A DNA stretch of 64,000 nt from Sedimentibacter sp. MB35-C1 (GTDB lineage Bacteria; Bacillota; Clostridia; Tissierellales; Sedimentibacteraceae): NCBI RefSeq assembly GCF_030913635.1, contig NZ_CP133188.1, positions 1,798,001-1,862,000 of the forward strand. Direction: 5' to 3'. The position numbers and the translations under genes were made by a program. The notes under the pieces were generated by a model. That model made no database searches. It was given only the letters and a program-made list of their open reading frames with translations, and had not been told where the DNA came from. Of this stretch, positions 36,401 through 44,202 are shown in pieces. How positions within the stretch are numbered: the first letter of the stretch is position 1; each line of letters begins with the position of its first letter.

Positions 36401-38360
36401 CATGTCCATCGCCGACGAATTGGGAGTATTTTTGTTTCCAGACGATGTGCCTGTGAATCTGTCAAGTTCCAATGACTTAAAAGCCCTTAAAGGACTGTTC
36501 CCGAAAAAGGAAATATATATTGTTGTGGGTAGTGATGTCCTCCTAAATGCTACAGCATACAAGTCAAGACCTACAAAGCATTCAATACACAGTTTTAATC
36601 ATATTGTGTTTAAACGCACTCAGGATGAAGTGCCTTCATCTGCCAAGAAGACTGAAGATGCTAAAAGCAGAATCAAAGGAACTATAGTTGATCTTCAGCT
36701 TCCAATGTATCTGGAAGATATAAGCTCAACTCAGATAAGAGATAACATAGATAATAACAGAGATATATCTAACTTAATAGATTCTCTGGCGCAGAGCTTT
36801 ATTTATGACAGAAATCTCTATACAAGAGAGCCTTTAAATAAGGGTATCTTAAAATCTAAGCCGTTTACAATCGAGATAATAGATGATCTGAGCCAAAAAA
36901 TTGTGGATGAAATAGGCCACTACATTTTCATGCATACGAGTTTATATGAAAATATCGGAGAACAGCTCATTTCCAAAAAAATTAAGCTTCTCGTTATAAG
37001 AGACAGCAAGAATTCAAATAAGCTTCTTGGATTCTCAGCGTTTCATAAAATTGCTTCATCAGAGGTATACGGTGAGTTTCAAAGTCAGTATATTGCAAAT
37101 TATGTAAGAGAAAACACGGCAGGAAGAATAATTATAATAGATGGTATTTTTATGAATCCTAGCAAGATTTATAACAATATGGAACAGATAATACTGACTG
37201 AAACTCTTGCATACTGCTTGAAAAATGATTTTACTTATGCTCTCTATTACAACAATATGTCCAATACGAACTCGGACACCATAATAGATACATTAAAGCA
37301 TCAGGGGTTCAAAAAAATTCATGATGAAGGTATGAATAAATCCGTATATGCTGTTGATATGAAATTTCCAATATGCCTGACACTGAACATGAAGAGCTTT
37401 TTAAAAGAATCTCTCAGCACAAATGAGAAGGTTCACGATGCTATCGAAGCTGCCAGAAAGAGGCTTCAAAAGTCACTGACTGAGCTTTACCCGGGATCCT
37501 TGGTTCTGTCCATTGACAATGACATGATTAACCAGACGCTTATAAACAAAATATGCAGCATAAATAATGTCAACAATGAAATGCAGATTCCCAGAGCGAT
37601 AGGGGAAAATATGTGTGTTCCCTTCGGAAATATTTTAAAAGGGATGGTTGTTCCAAATACGGTTACAAAGTCTCTTCATACAGAGAAGGTATATTCAACG
37701 GATGCAATGACATTCAAGATAACTGAGTATCCTTTTTATTCACCTATAGAAATTCAGGTAAAAACCATAAAATCCTTTGAAAAACCAGTTATTTTGGTCG
37801 ATGACCTACTTCACAAAGGATACAGAATAAAAGAATTGGATCCAATACTCAAAAGGTACAATGTAGATGTTAAAAAAATAATAGTCGGCATTATGTCGGG
37901 AAGAGGAAAGGACCTGATGGAAATTCAGGGAAGAGATTATGATTGTGCATACTTTATACCGAATTTGAGGATATGGTTTAACGAAAACCTTATGTATCCA
38001 TTTTTAGGAGGAGACGGTATGTGGATGAATAATGAAAATATGCAGAATTTGATTCCATCCATAAATCTGATACTTCCGTATTATTCGCCAATGTATATAA
38101 GCAAGGCAACAAACGAATCGATTTATAATCTGTCAATGGTCTGCCTTGAAAATGCAAGATCGATTCTTTTGGCACTTGAAGCAGAGTATCAAGAGATGTA
38201 TGAGAAAAAGCTTACCGTTAAAAGACTTGGAGAAGTTTTGATTTCGCCCAGACTTCCATACTTAGGTGAGAACATATATTACGACCTGAACAAGGAGGCT
38301 TCCGGCTTTATGGGCGGCAGCATCGAAAAACTTATAAAGCTTGAAAGGATTATTAAATAA
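33495..38360 (+). CDS. Multidomain fusion: HD domain, helical repeats, NadD-like nucleotidyltransferase, GNAT-like, phosphoribosyltransferase-like
   Basis: A 1621-residue cytosolic protein. Residues about 175-290: HD phosphohydrolase with His181, His215-Asp216 (GHDIGKYG) and NHST. About 360-900: helical, HEAT-like repeats without motif. About 915-1090: nucleotidyltransferase of the NadD/cytidylyltransferase superfamily with GTFDPFSLSHKG (922-933) and SSTQIR (1077-1082). About 1120-1290: GNAT-like fold ending TLKHQGFKKI. About 1350-1530: phosphoribosyltransferase-like with VILVDDLLHKGYR (Asp1436-Asp1437), whose PRPP loop lacks the usual Thr-Gly. Start chosen at 33495 after GAGGT. It leads a three-gene operon. 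I infer a nucleotide- or nicotinamide-related pathway; the product is not known. Confidence 0.8.
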   Translation: MSRFMLNELHKEILQSLTKKDFLKKINVSEEKIQSSIINKKFVNNLLILINKNQLLCRDVLDLSFDILNNVCNESPKDWLSYIFQYTLHKSFPDATTIKLFTKYENGALIYLEMLKTILRHGHNSGMFDKFTDFKFLSEDDIKDLPNQEEYITFLDKFEKNYIYELMMLDHEVNGFNTLNHVAAVHYVAMHIASQLKKVGSHVNLGLVSGAAAGHDIGKYGCKGLEKRRVAYLHYYYTDQWFTKYNMPNIGLIATNHSTWDLELENLPLESLILIYADFRVKNMSTKNGPEMHIYDLSESFQIILDKLDNVDEKKEKRYQRVYSKLKDFENYIVHEGINIDFKTDEPMPSKFVDYALLDGYEVVENFKYMAIEHNTSLMSKLNNEVVFSSMIESARSEQNWQNLRAYLNILEEYYIYLSQKEKLFTLSFLYEMLVHREGDIRRQVAGLMGKIIVTYDPEHSKELPEDVKIEFIEENTGLSIWDKYLGIFLDPGYKVTDNHKEWIGYSLRVFVDSVINSSRNKDKKSYLEIFIKKIKEINADEVARFNVLNSLLSIPIDLYEKEQLEFVISYSLDSVNDTAQNISLMAVQFFNMLVNYKSSAKASLDKLREFALQVNENDGLCINYLKGRIAKKLDAPDYVSDKYNELMSSSIYKTSELFLNNLKAATPWNVKTISIDFIMENIKSKNEVTLLQTATHLANLVKVSAKESVRNKAGNSLVEIGPFLSIEQRNEIAVELFKGLEIDELQYAKYIPEYLGRFMMLLPPKELDECILDLNIIYKGTNPRVSVLVINTFGIILQYYPEYIDRFKEDEESYNKRLKKMLGIILSGLANYNTQIKQETFFVIGQNVFGSKILSLKEKHKLFLILYKKLLTLINEKELEDLFFFNNSSSFNHIYRFISDYEFYYKNFDIHVNGNIAFFPGTFDPFSLSHKGIVTAIRNLGYEVYLSVDEFSWSKKVQPRMIRRQIINMSIADELGVFLFPDDVPVNLSSSNDLKALKGLFPKKEIYIVVGSDVLLNATAYKSRPTKHSIHSFNHIVFKRTQDEVPSSAKKTEDAKSRIKGTIVDLQLPMYLEDISSTQIRDNIDNNRDISNLIDSLAQSFIYDRNLYTREPLNKGILKSKPFTIEIIDDLSQKIVDEIGHYIFMHTSLYENIGEQLISKKIKLLVIRDSKNSNKLLGFSAFHKIASSEVYGEFQSQYIANYVRENTAGRIIIIDGIFMNPSKIYNNMEQIILTETLAYCLKNDFTYALYYNNMSNTNSDTIIDTLKHQGFKKIHDEGMNKSVYAVDMKFPICLTLNMKSFLKESLSTNEKVHDAIEAARKRLQKSLTELYPGSLVLSIDNDMINQTLINKICSINNVNNEMQIPRAIGENMCVPFGNILKGMVVPNTVTKSLHTEKVYSTDAMTFKITEYPFYSPIEIQVKTIKSFEKPVILVDDLLHKGYRIKELDPILKRYNVDVKKIIVGIMSGRGKDLMEIQGRDYDCAYFIPNLRIWFNENLMYPFLGGDGMWMNNENMQNLIPSINLILPYYSPMYISKATNESIYNLSMVCLENARSILLALEAEYQEMYEKKLTVKRLGEVLISPRLPYLGENIYYDLNKEASGFMGGSIEKLIKLERIIK

Positions 38361-39568
38361 TGTTTTATTACAAATACAAGAACACGTACCTTTTTTCCCT
38401 TGAAGATAATTACAATTTTGAAAAACTGGAAAGTTTGCCGGATAATCTTAATGAGCTTTATTTTCTTTGCAACATTGATAAGAATAAATCTAAAAAATCT
38501 TATGCCGTGTCGCATACATCAGATATTTTCGCCATGGAAGAAAGCCTTGAAATGTTGAAGTTAACAGATAGATGCTATGATATAGACGATAAAATAACGA
38601 GGCTAATTGAGCAAAGAAAGATAAAAGCCGTAAATACCTCCTATAATGATTTTGAGGACTGCCTTTCAATGGAGTGTAACATAAAGAAGAAAGTAAATAT
38701 ATTGGCGCTTGGAGATGTGGGAAGCACGCTTCTTACGGGACTTAGACTGCTTGGCGGGAATTCCATAGGAAGCATAGGTATATTTGACAGAAGTCCGGAT
38801 AAGATTAAAAGATGGGAATATGAAATGAATCAAACTTCCTATCCCTTTGATTTTTATTCATTTCCTGAAGTTCAGGGAATTTCAAAAGAGGAATTGTTTG
38901 ACTGTGATATGTTTGTGTTCTGTGCTTCAAAGGGAGTTCCTCCAGTAGGGTCTGAAGGTATTGACGTAAGAATGGTTCAATTTGAGGAAAATAAAAAGCT
39001 TATAAAAGAATACGCGGTAATGGCTGCGAAAAAAAACTTTACAGGAATATTCGCTGTTGTGTCTGATCCTGTTGATCCTTTGTGCGCTTCTGTTCTCAAA
39101 GAAAGCGAAGGGAAACTTGCTCCTGAACAGATAAAGGGATACGGCCTTGGCGTCATGAATGCAAGAGCTGCCTATTATGCTAAAAAGGATGATAAATATT
39201 CATCTTATTTATCACATGGAAGAGCATTTGGACCTCATGGAAATGGTTTGGTTATTGCAAACAGCATAGATAGTTATGACAATAATCTCTCTGAGGAGCT
39301 TACGAAGCTTGCTGTTCAAGCAAATCTTCAGGTTCGTGAAACCGGGTTTAAGCCGTATATAGCACCTGCTCTGTCATCTGGTGCAATATCCATTGTGCTG
39401 ACACTGGAGGGTAAATGGCATTACAGTTCCAACTACTTGGGGGGAGTATTTATGGGAGCTAAAAACAGAAATATTCCATCAGGGCTGGAAATAGAAAAAA
39501 TTATAATGCCCAATAAATTGTTTAAGCGTCTTGAAAAAACATATAATGAATTGAAAAAATTTATTTGA
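38360..39568 (+). CDS. Lactate/malate dehydrogenase-superfamily protein with altered active site
   Basis: A 402-residue protein. An N-terminal extension (1-110) precedes a Rossmann domain (NILALGDVGSTLLTGLRLLGG, Gly118-Ser122) and an LDH/MDH C-terminal domain. The catalytic His is kept (His293 in FGPHGNG), as is Arg269 (MNAR), but the Asp of the usual LDSAR is Met266, and the mobile substrate loop (normally RKPGMxR) reads SKGVPPVGSEGIDVR. It overlaps the upstream stop by one base (TAATG). It may be a dehydrogenase on an unusual substrate or a binding protein. Confidence 0.75.
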   Translation: MFYYKYKNTYLFSLEDNYNFEKLESLPDNLNELYFLCNIDKNKSKKSYAVSHTSDIFAMEESLEMLKLTDRCYDIDDKITRLIEQRKIKAVNTSYNDFEDCLSMECNIKKKVNILALGDVGSTLLTGLRLLGGNSIGSIGIFDRSPDKIKRWEYEMNQTSYPFDFYSFPEVQGISKEELFDCDMFVFCASKGVPPVGSEGIDVRMVQFEENKKLIKEYAVMAAKKNFTGIFAVVSDPVDPLCASVLKESEGKLAPEQIKGYGLGVMNARAAYYAKKDDKYSSYLSHGRAFGPHGNGLVIANSIDSYDNNLSEELTKLAVQANLQVRETGFKPYIAPALSSGAISIVLTLEGKWHYSSNYLGGVFMGAKNRNIPSGLEIEKIIMPNKLFKRLEKTYNELKKFI

Positions 39569-39597
39569 ACTGATGTTTGCATAACGGGGGTGAAGCA

Positions 39598-40656
39598 ATG
39601 AGTAAATTAACTGTAATAATGCCAGGAGAAGTTTCGGAAAGACTTCGTAAAATGTACGAATATTCCACAAAAGGGTACGAGATTGAAATAATAAGAGAAT
39701 CATGCGAAATTAATAATCTGAAAAATAAGAGAATATTATTTGCGGTAGATCTCGGAGATTCAGGAATAAATATTGAGCTGTTCAAAATCTTAAATAAAAT
39801 TAAGCTGTCCGGGGATGATTTTATGCAAGATTCATTTGGAAGTGTTCTCATAAACAGCGGTAATGAGCTATATTCACGAGATGTTGCGCGCAAAATAATA
39901 CTGTACTGTAATCTGGCTGGATGTATGTTCCCGGGAAGGCCGCTTTCGGAAGCTACAGGCTCTCTAAAAAACTTCAGTACCCAGAAAAAAAGAATACCAG
40001 GTATGAATCTTGAAGAAATATGCTTCAGTGACAGCAGAAATGTTGTAGAAAGATTAATTGATTTCAAGGTAACAAAAATATCAGATCCTAAAATACTTAC
40101 GCTTCATGCAAGCAATTACAGAACCTCAAATACGCTGTCTCTATGGAATAAAGTTAAAAAAAATCTAACAGGTTACAACATTAAAGAGATACATATAGAA
40201 AACGGGTCTGTGAGAGACTGCAAGGGTTGCCCGTACAAGGCCTGCAAGCACTATTCACAGAGCACTAACTGCTTTTATGGAGGAGTAATGGTTGAAGAAG
40301 TGTATCCTGCTATACTTGATTGCGATATTCTCATAATGTTGTGTCCTAATTACAATGATTCCATAAGCGCCAATTTGTCAGCTGTAATTAACAGGCTCAC
40401 TTCTTTGTTCAGGAAAACTAAATTTTATGACAAATATGTATATTCAGTTATAGTTTCAGGTTTCAGCGGAAGCGATATAATAGCACAGCAGCTCATAAGT
40501 TCGCTTAATATAAACAAGACTTTTATGCTGCCGCCGAAATTTGCTCTGATGGAGACAGCAAATGATTTCGGAGCTATTGATAAAATAGAAAATATAGACC
40601 ATAAAGCTAAGAGGTTTGCTGAAAACATAAAGAGCTGTGTTAGTAAAAAAAATTAA
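39598..40656 (+). CDS. Flavodoxin-fold NAD(P)H-dependent oxidoreductase with Cys cluster
   Basis: A 352-residue protein. The C-terminal half (about 160-352) is an NADPH-dependent FMN reductase-type flavodoxin fold (ILTLHASNYRTSNTLSL, ILIMLCPNYNDSISANLSAVINRLTSLF). A Cys cluster, CX2CX4CX8C (Cys208, 211, 216, 225), resembles those of iron-sulfur flavoproteins. The N-terminal 155 residues match no family I recognise. Start ATG at 39598 after GGGGGTG, 29 bases after the dehydrogenase-like gene. Likely the redox partner of the operon. Confidence 0.75.
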   Translation: MSKLTVIMPGEVSERLRKMYEYSTKGYEIEIIRESCEINNLKNKRILFAVDLGDSGINIELFKILNKIKLSGDDFMQDSFGSVLINSGNELYSRDVARKIILYCNLAGCMFPGRPLSEATGSLKNFSTQKKRIPGMNLEEICFSDSRNVVERLIDFKVTKISDPKILTLHASNYRTSNTLSLWNKVKKNLTGYNIKEIHIENGSVRDCKGCPYKACKHYSQSTNCFYGGVMVEEVYPAILDCDILIMLCPNYNDSISANLSAVINRLTSLFRKTKFYDKYVYSVIVSGFSGSDIIAQQLISSLNINKTFMLPPKFALMETANDFGAIDKIENIDHKAKRFAENIKSCVSKKN

Positions 40657-40680
40657 CCTGGCTGCTGTCAGGTTAATTTA
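40651..40680. terminator. Bidirectional terminator after the three-gene operon
   Basis: AATTAACCTG (40651-40660) pairs with CAGGTTAATT (40669-40678). On the reverse strand eight T's follow; on the forward strand only TTTAGCTT. Confidence 0.6.
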
Positions 40681-40688
40681 GCTTATAA

Positions 40689-40722
40689 AAAGCCCGCCTG
40701 TTTCGTTACTGTACAAGGCGGT
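40689..40722 (-). terminator. Terminator of the second 2H phosphoesterase gene
   Basis: Reverse-strand CCGCCTTGT pairs with ACAGGCGG (one bulged T), followed by GCTTTTTATAAG, seven bases after the stop at 40729. Confidence 0.7.
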
Positions 40723-40728
40723 CAATAA

Positions 40729-41262
40729 TCATTTGTTCAGTTCAAACACGCCTACGGCTTTGCTCATATCAGAAGAAGTTATCTTCAAGCTGGTGATTTC
40801 AGCTGTAAATGGAGAAAAACTTTCCCAAAGGATTGAAAGTATCTTCTGTTCCTGACCTGGATCAATCGAAGCTATTGACATATGAGGTGTCCAGCTGTTT
40901 TGCTTCAGAGAGAACAAGCATCCTTTATCAGTACAACATTCATCGTATCTTTTGTGTATGTTTGAGTGAAGCTCAAGTAGATTCCAGCTTGAGCAGGGGG
41001 CCAAAAAGCATAAGCGAGCATCTGTGAAAAAACCAAAATGGTTTAAGTGGATTTTAATGCTTTTCTGTTGCTTTGCAATTTTATCAATCCACTGTAGCAG
41101 ATCCTCATCATTTAATTCTGTATATATGCCGAATGTTATGTGCGGCTCGTATTCATCAGTAGCTATACCATGCATTTTTAGCTTGTCTTTTATTCGGTGC
41201 ACTTCTTGGTTTGCCTGATTATCAAATGTGCCCATGACACATAGAGTTCGTAGCTGATCCAT
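40729..41262 (-). CDS. 2H phosphoesterase / 2'-5' RNA ligase family protein
   Basis: A 177-residue protein with both HxT/S motifs of the 2H superfamily: PHITFGIY (about residues 40-47) and TPHMSIAS (about residues 124-131). Members hydrolyse 2',3'-cyclic or 2'-5' phosphodiesters. Monocistronic, with its own terminator. A second family member is at the left edge of the window. Confidence 0.85.
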   Translation of the reverse strand: MDQLRTLCVMGTFDNQANQEVHRIKDKLKMHGIATDEYEPHITFGIYTELNDEDLLQWIDKIAKQQKSIKIHLNHFGFFTDARLCFLAPCSSWNLLELHSNIHKRYDECCTDKGCLFSLKQNSWTPHMSIASIDPGQEQKILSILWESFSPFTAEITSLKITSSDMSKAVGVFELNK

Positions 41263-41438
41263 AATACCCCCTCATTATTTTAATTACAGAGTTTTTAGTA
41301 AATTATACTATCAGAAATAAATCTTGTCAAATTACGTCCAAATAAAAGCAGCTCCAAGTATCAAACTATATGTGCTATTTTTAACAAAAAAAGCTGCACT
41401 TTTATTGGTTATTACCAACAAAAATACAACTTTTAGCT

Positions 41439-41515
41439 TGGTCGGGATGACAAGATTCGAACTTGCGGCCCCAAACACCCCATGCTTGTGCGCTACCAAA
41501 CTGCGCTACATCCCG
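41439..41515 (-). tRNA. tRNA-Pro (anticodon GGG), CCA encoded
   Basis: The reverse strand folds as a complete tRNA: acceptor CGGGATG/CATCCCG, D-arm GCGC..GCGC, anticodon stem CAAGC/GTTTG with loop ATGGGGT (anticodon GGG), T-arm with GTTCGAATC, discriminator A and encoded CCA. Closely like Escherichia coli proL in its anticodon arm. It reads CCC (and CCU) codons and can pair with the CCC specifier of the proline T-boxes at 48.6-49.1 kb. Confidence 0.95.
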
Positions 41516-41526
41516 GTTACACTACT

Positions 41527-41555
41527 ATTATAAACAAAAAACTGTATTTTGTAAA
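41527..41555 (-). promoter_or_regulatory. tRNA-Pro promoter
   Basis: Reverse-strand TTTACA (41555-41550), 17-base spacer, TATAAT (41532-41527), 12 bases before the mature tRNA 5' end. Confidence 0.75.
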
Positions 41556-41668
41556 GAAAGATTTAATAAAATAATACAAAATTATTTCTTGCAATTTAAA
41601 GTGCATTCTGATAGAGTTTAAATATCTATCAATATAATTGATAAAATAATATTAAGGATGTAAATATT

Positions 41669-42034
41669 ATGAATGATAATGAATTATTCGACTGTGGATG
41701 CGGCGAAGATGAAGGCTGCGGATGCGGATGCGGCTGTGAACACGAACATGAAGAAGAAATAATGACTATTACCCTCGAAGACGGCACAGAAATGGAATGT
41801 GCCATTATTGCCATATTCCCTGTTGGAGAAAAAGATTACATAGCTCTTTTACCGCTTGAAAATCAGGAAGACGGTGAAGTATTCTTATATGGCTTTGAAG
41901 AACATGAAGACGGCTCTTTTGAACTTCTTAGTATTGAATCAGACGAAGAATACGAGAAAGTTACGACAGCGTTTGATGAAATACTGGACGAAGCTGAAAT
42001 TGACGAGTTGCTAGATGATGAGGATGAAGAATAA
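41669..42034 (+). CDS. DUF1292 family protein with Cys/His-rich N-terminus
   Basis: A 121-residue acidic protein. Residues 1-30 hold CGCGEDEGCGCGCGCEHEHE, a possible metal-binding stretch; 31-100 is the DUF1292 domain (TITLEDGTEMECAIIAIFPVGEKDYIALLPL); the C-terminus is almost entirely Asp/Glu. DUF1292 (YrzB-like) proteins are small cytosolic proteins of unknown role in Firmicutes. Confidence 0.88.
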   Translation: MNDNELFDCGCGEDEGCGCGCGCEHEHEEEIMTITLEDGTEMECAIIAIFPVGEKDYIALLPLENQEDGEVFLYGFEEHEDGSFELLSIESDEEYEKVTTAFDEILDEAEIDELLDDEDEE

Positions 42035-42036
42035 AT

Positions 42037-42084
42037 AATATAAAACACAATATAAAACACAATATAAAACACAATATAAAACAC
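42037..42084. repeat. Four tandem copies of a 12-bp repeat
   Basis: AATATAAAACAC occurs four times without change between the DUF1292 gene and the shared terminator. A simple tandem array, likely prone to copy-number change. Confidence 0.9.
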
Positions 42085-42088
42085 ATAA

Positions 42089-42113
42089 AAAAAGACAGCC
42101 TGAGCTGTCTTTT
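42089..42113. terminator. Bidirectional terminator between DUF1292 gene and guaB
   Basis: AAAAGACAGC (42090-42099), loop CTGA, GCTGTCTTTT (42104-42113), with A/T runs on both sides suitable for both strands. Confidence 0.8.
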
Positions 42114-42122
42114 ATATTGTAA

Positions 42123-43613
42123 TTATTGGTTCTTTAGAATAACATCATGAGCTCCGCCCTCAGAAATTGAGGTAGCAGAAACAATTGTGAGTTTTCCGTT
42201 CTTTTGCAGTTCCTTAATTGATTTTGCACCGCAGTTACACATTGTGCTTTTTACTTTATGGATTGTTGAACCCAACCCATCATCAAGTTTGCCGGCATAA
42301 GGCACATATGAATCTACGCCTTCCTCAAATTGAAGGCCAGCTTTTCCACCAAGATCATATCTTGCCCAGTTTCTTGCCCTGTTTGAGCCTTCACCCCAAT
42401 ATTCCTTTACATAACCGTTGCCATACTTGATTTTGGTAGTTGGACTTTCGTCAAAACCGGCAAAATATCTTCCAAGCATTACGAAGTCAGCGCCCATAGC
42501 CAGTGCCAGCGTTATGTGGTAATCTAGCACAATACCACCGTCAGAACATATGGGTACGTAAATTCCAGTATTTTCATAATATTTATCTCGTGCCTTTGCA
42601 ACATCCAGTACTGAAGAAGCCTGGCCTCTTCCTATGCCCTTCTGTTCTCTTGTTATGCAGATGGATCCTCCACCTATACCTATTTTAACAAAATCTGCTC
42701 CCGCATCAGCAAGGTAATTAAAGCCTTCTTCTTCAACGACATTACCTGCTCCTACTTTGACCTTGTCACCGTACTTTCCTTTAATCCATTTTATGGTGTC
42801 GTGCTGCCATTCGCTGAATCCCTCAGAAGAATCTATGCACAATATGTCGGCTCCTGCTTCAACAAGCGCTGGGACTCTGTCTTTGTAATCTCTAGAATTG
42901 ATTCCTGCACCAACAATGTATCTTTTCTGTTTATCAAGCAATGATCGGGGATTTTCCTTATCCTCAGAGTAGTCTTTTCTGAAAACCATGTATACAAGGT
43001 TAAAATCGTCATCAATTATGGGTAGAGCATTTAACTTATGCTGCCAGATAATATCATTTGCTTCTGAAAGGGTGATGCCCTCGTGGCCCACTATAAGAGA
43101 TTCAGCAGGAGTCATAAATTCCTTTGTTTTTTTATCAAGAGGGTCTCTTGTAATTCTGTAGTCTCTGCTGGTTACGATTCCCAAAAGTTTTCCATCTGAG
43201 GAACCATCCTCAGTAATTGCCATGGTTGAATGTCCTGTTCTTTTTTTAAGTTCAAGAACATCCTTTAGGGTATCCTCAGGTGTCAGATTTGAGTCACTTA
43301 TAACAAAGCCAGCTTTGTATTTTTTTACCTTGCGTATCATCTCTGCCTGGCTTTCAATTGACTGAGAGCAATATATAAAAGATATTCCTCCATTTTTTGC
43401 AAGTGCTATTGCCATGTTATTGTCGGAAACAGACTGCATAATTGCCGATGAAAAAGGAACATTCAATTTTAATTCCGGTTCATCGCCTTTTTTATATCTA
43501 CATATAGGTGTGCTTAAATCCACATTTTCAACAATACAATCCTTTGTGGTTAAACTTGGTAAAAGCAAATATTCTCCAAACGTTCTGGAAGGCTCGTTGA
43601 TAATTCTTGCCAT
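42123..43613 (-). CDS. guaB: IMP dehydrogenase
   Basis: A 496-residue enzyme (EC 1.1.1.205) oxidising IMP to XMP with NAD+, the committing step of GMP synthesis. Residues about 95-225 hold a CBS pair ([29 protein letters not shown]). Catalytic loop [20 protein letters not shown] with the nucleophilic Cys, and flap region [22 protein letters not shown] in place of the usual GPGS and the RGQ-type flap place it in a variant group of IMPDH. AAGGAG precedes the ATG. A 9-bp repeat (TTGTATTGT) occurs twice upstream (43685, 43720). Confidence 0.93.
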   Translation of the reverse strand: MARIINEPSRTFGEYLLLPSLTTKDCIVENVDLSTPICRYKKGDEPELKLNVPFSSAIMQSVSDNNMAIALAKNGGISFIYCSQSIESQAEMIRKVKKYKAGFVISDSNLTPEDTLKDVLELKKRTGHSTMAITEDGSSDGKLLGIVTSRDYRITRDPLDKKTKEFMTPAESLIVGHEGITLSEANDIIWQHKLNALPIIDDDFNLVYMVFRKDYSEDKENPRSLLDKQKRYIVGAGINSRDYKDRVPALVEAGADILCIDSSEGFSEWQHDTIKWIKGKYGDKVKVGAGNVVEEEGFNYLADAGADFVKIGIGGGSICITREQKGIGRGQASSVLDVAKARDKYYENTGIYVPICSDGGIVLDYHITLALAMGADFVMLGRYFAGFDESPTTKIKYGNGYVKEYWGEGSNRARNWARYDLGGKAGLQFEEGVDSYVPYAGKLDDGLGSTIHKVKSTMCNCGAKSIKELQKNGKLTIVSATSISEGGAHDVILKNQ

Positions 43614-43787
43614 TATTGTTTCTCCTTTTCATATGTAATCCATAAACAAAATTAATAATTATTCTTGAGGTTATCACAACAAGATTGTATTGTCAATATT
43701 ATATTTTTTTAGAAATCGTTTGTATTGTGCAATCAACAGATATCAGAAGAATGCAAGTGGCGAATCGTAATTATTATACTTTAAGTA

Positions 43788-43834
43788 TTGACATATATAG
43801 ATTATCTATATATAATTTGTATAGATAATCTATA
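43788..43834 (+). promoter_or_regulatory. Promoter with two palindromic PadR operators
   Basis: TTGACA (43788-43793), 17-base spacer, TATAAT (43811-43816). TATAGATTATCTATA (43796-43810) fills the spacer and TATAGATAATCTATA (43820-43834) covers the transcription start. Each is palindromic and they are centred 24 bp apart, so a repressor at either would block polymerase. The PadR gene that follows is the natural candidate. Confidence 0.8.
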
Positions 43835-43854
43835 TAAAGGAGGATCAAGTAAAT

Positions 43855-44202
43855 ATGTCTGGTAATAAAAACTTGCTGTCGGGAAGTACATCAATGCTCT
43901 TGTTAAGGCTACTGGAAGATAAGGACATGTATGGATATGAAATGATTGAAGAACTTGAAAAAAGATCAAATAATATATTCTCATTAAAAGCAGGTACACT
44001 ATATCCACTTTTGCATAACCTTGAGAAACAAGAATTGATAAGTTCCTATATAGAAAATGCTGACAGTTCTAGAGTAAGAAAATATTACAGTATTACAATT
44101 AAAGGAATAGGTGTTCTCAGAGAAAAAAAAGAAGAATGGGATGCTTATGCATTTGCCATTAATCAAGTTTTGCAAGGGGGTGCGAATATTGCAACAATCT
44201 AA
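43855..44202 (+). CDS. PadR family transcriptional regulator
   Basis: A 115-residue PadR winged-helix protein (SMLLLRLLEDKDMYGYEMIEEL, KAGTLYPLLHNLEKQELI, RKYYSITIKGIGVL). Start after AAGGAGG. It overlaps the SEDS gene by 14 bases and probably represses its own operon from the two palindromes. Confidence 0.93.
   Translation: MSGNKNLLSGSTSMLLLRLLEDKDMYGYEMIEELEKRSNNIFSLKAGTLYPLLHNLEKQELISSYIENADSSRVRKYYSITIKGIGVLREKKEEWDAYAFAINQVLQGGANIATI

Noticed and set aside
42037-42084. Possible CRISPR array
   Set aside because: Units are 12 bp with no spacers, so this is a simple tandem repeat.
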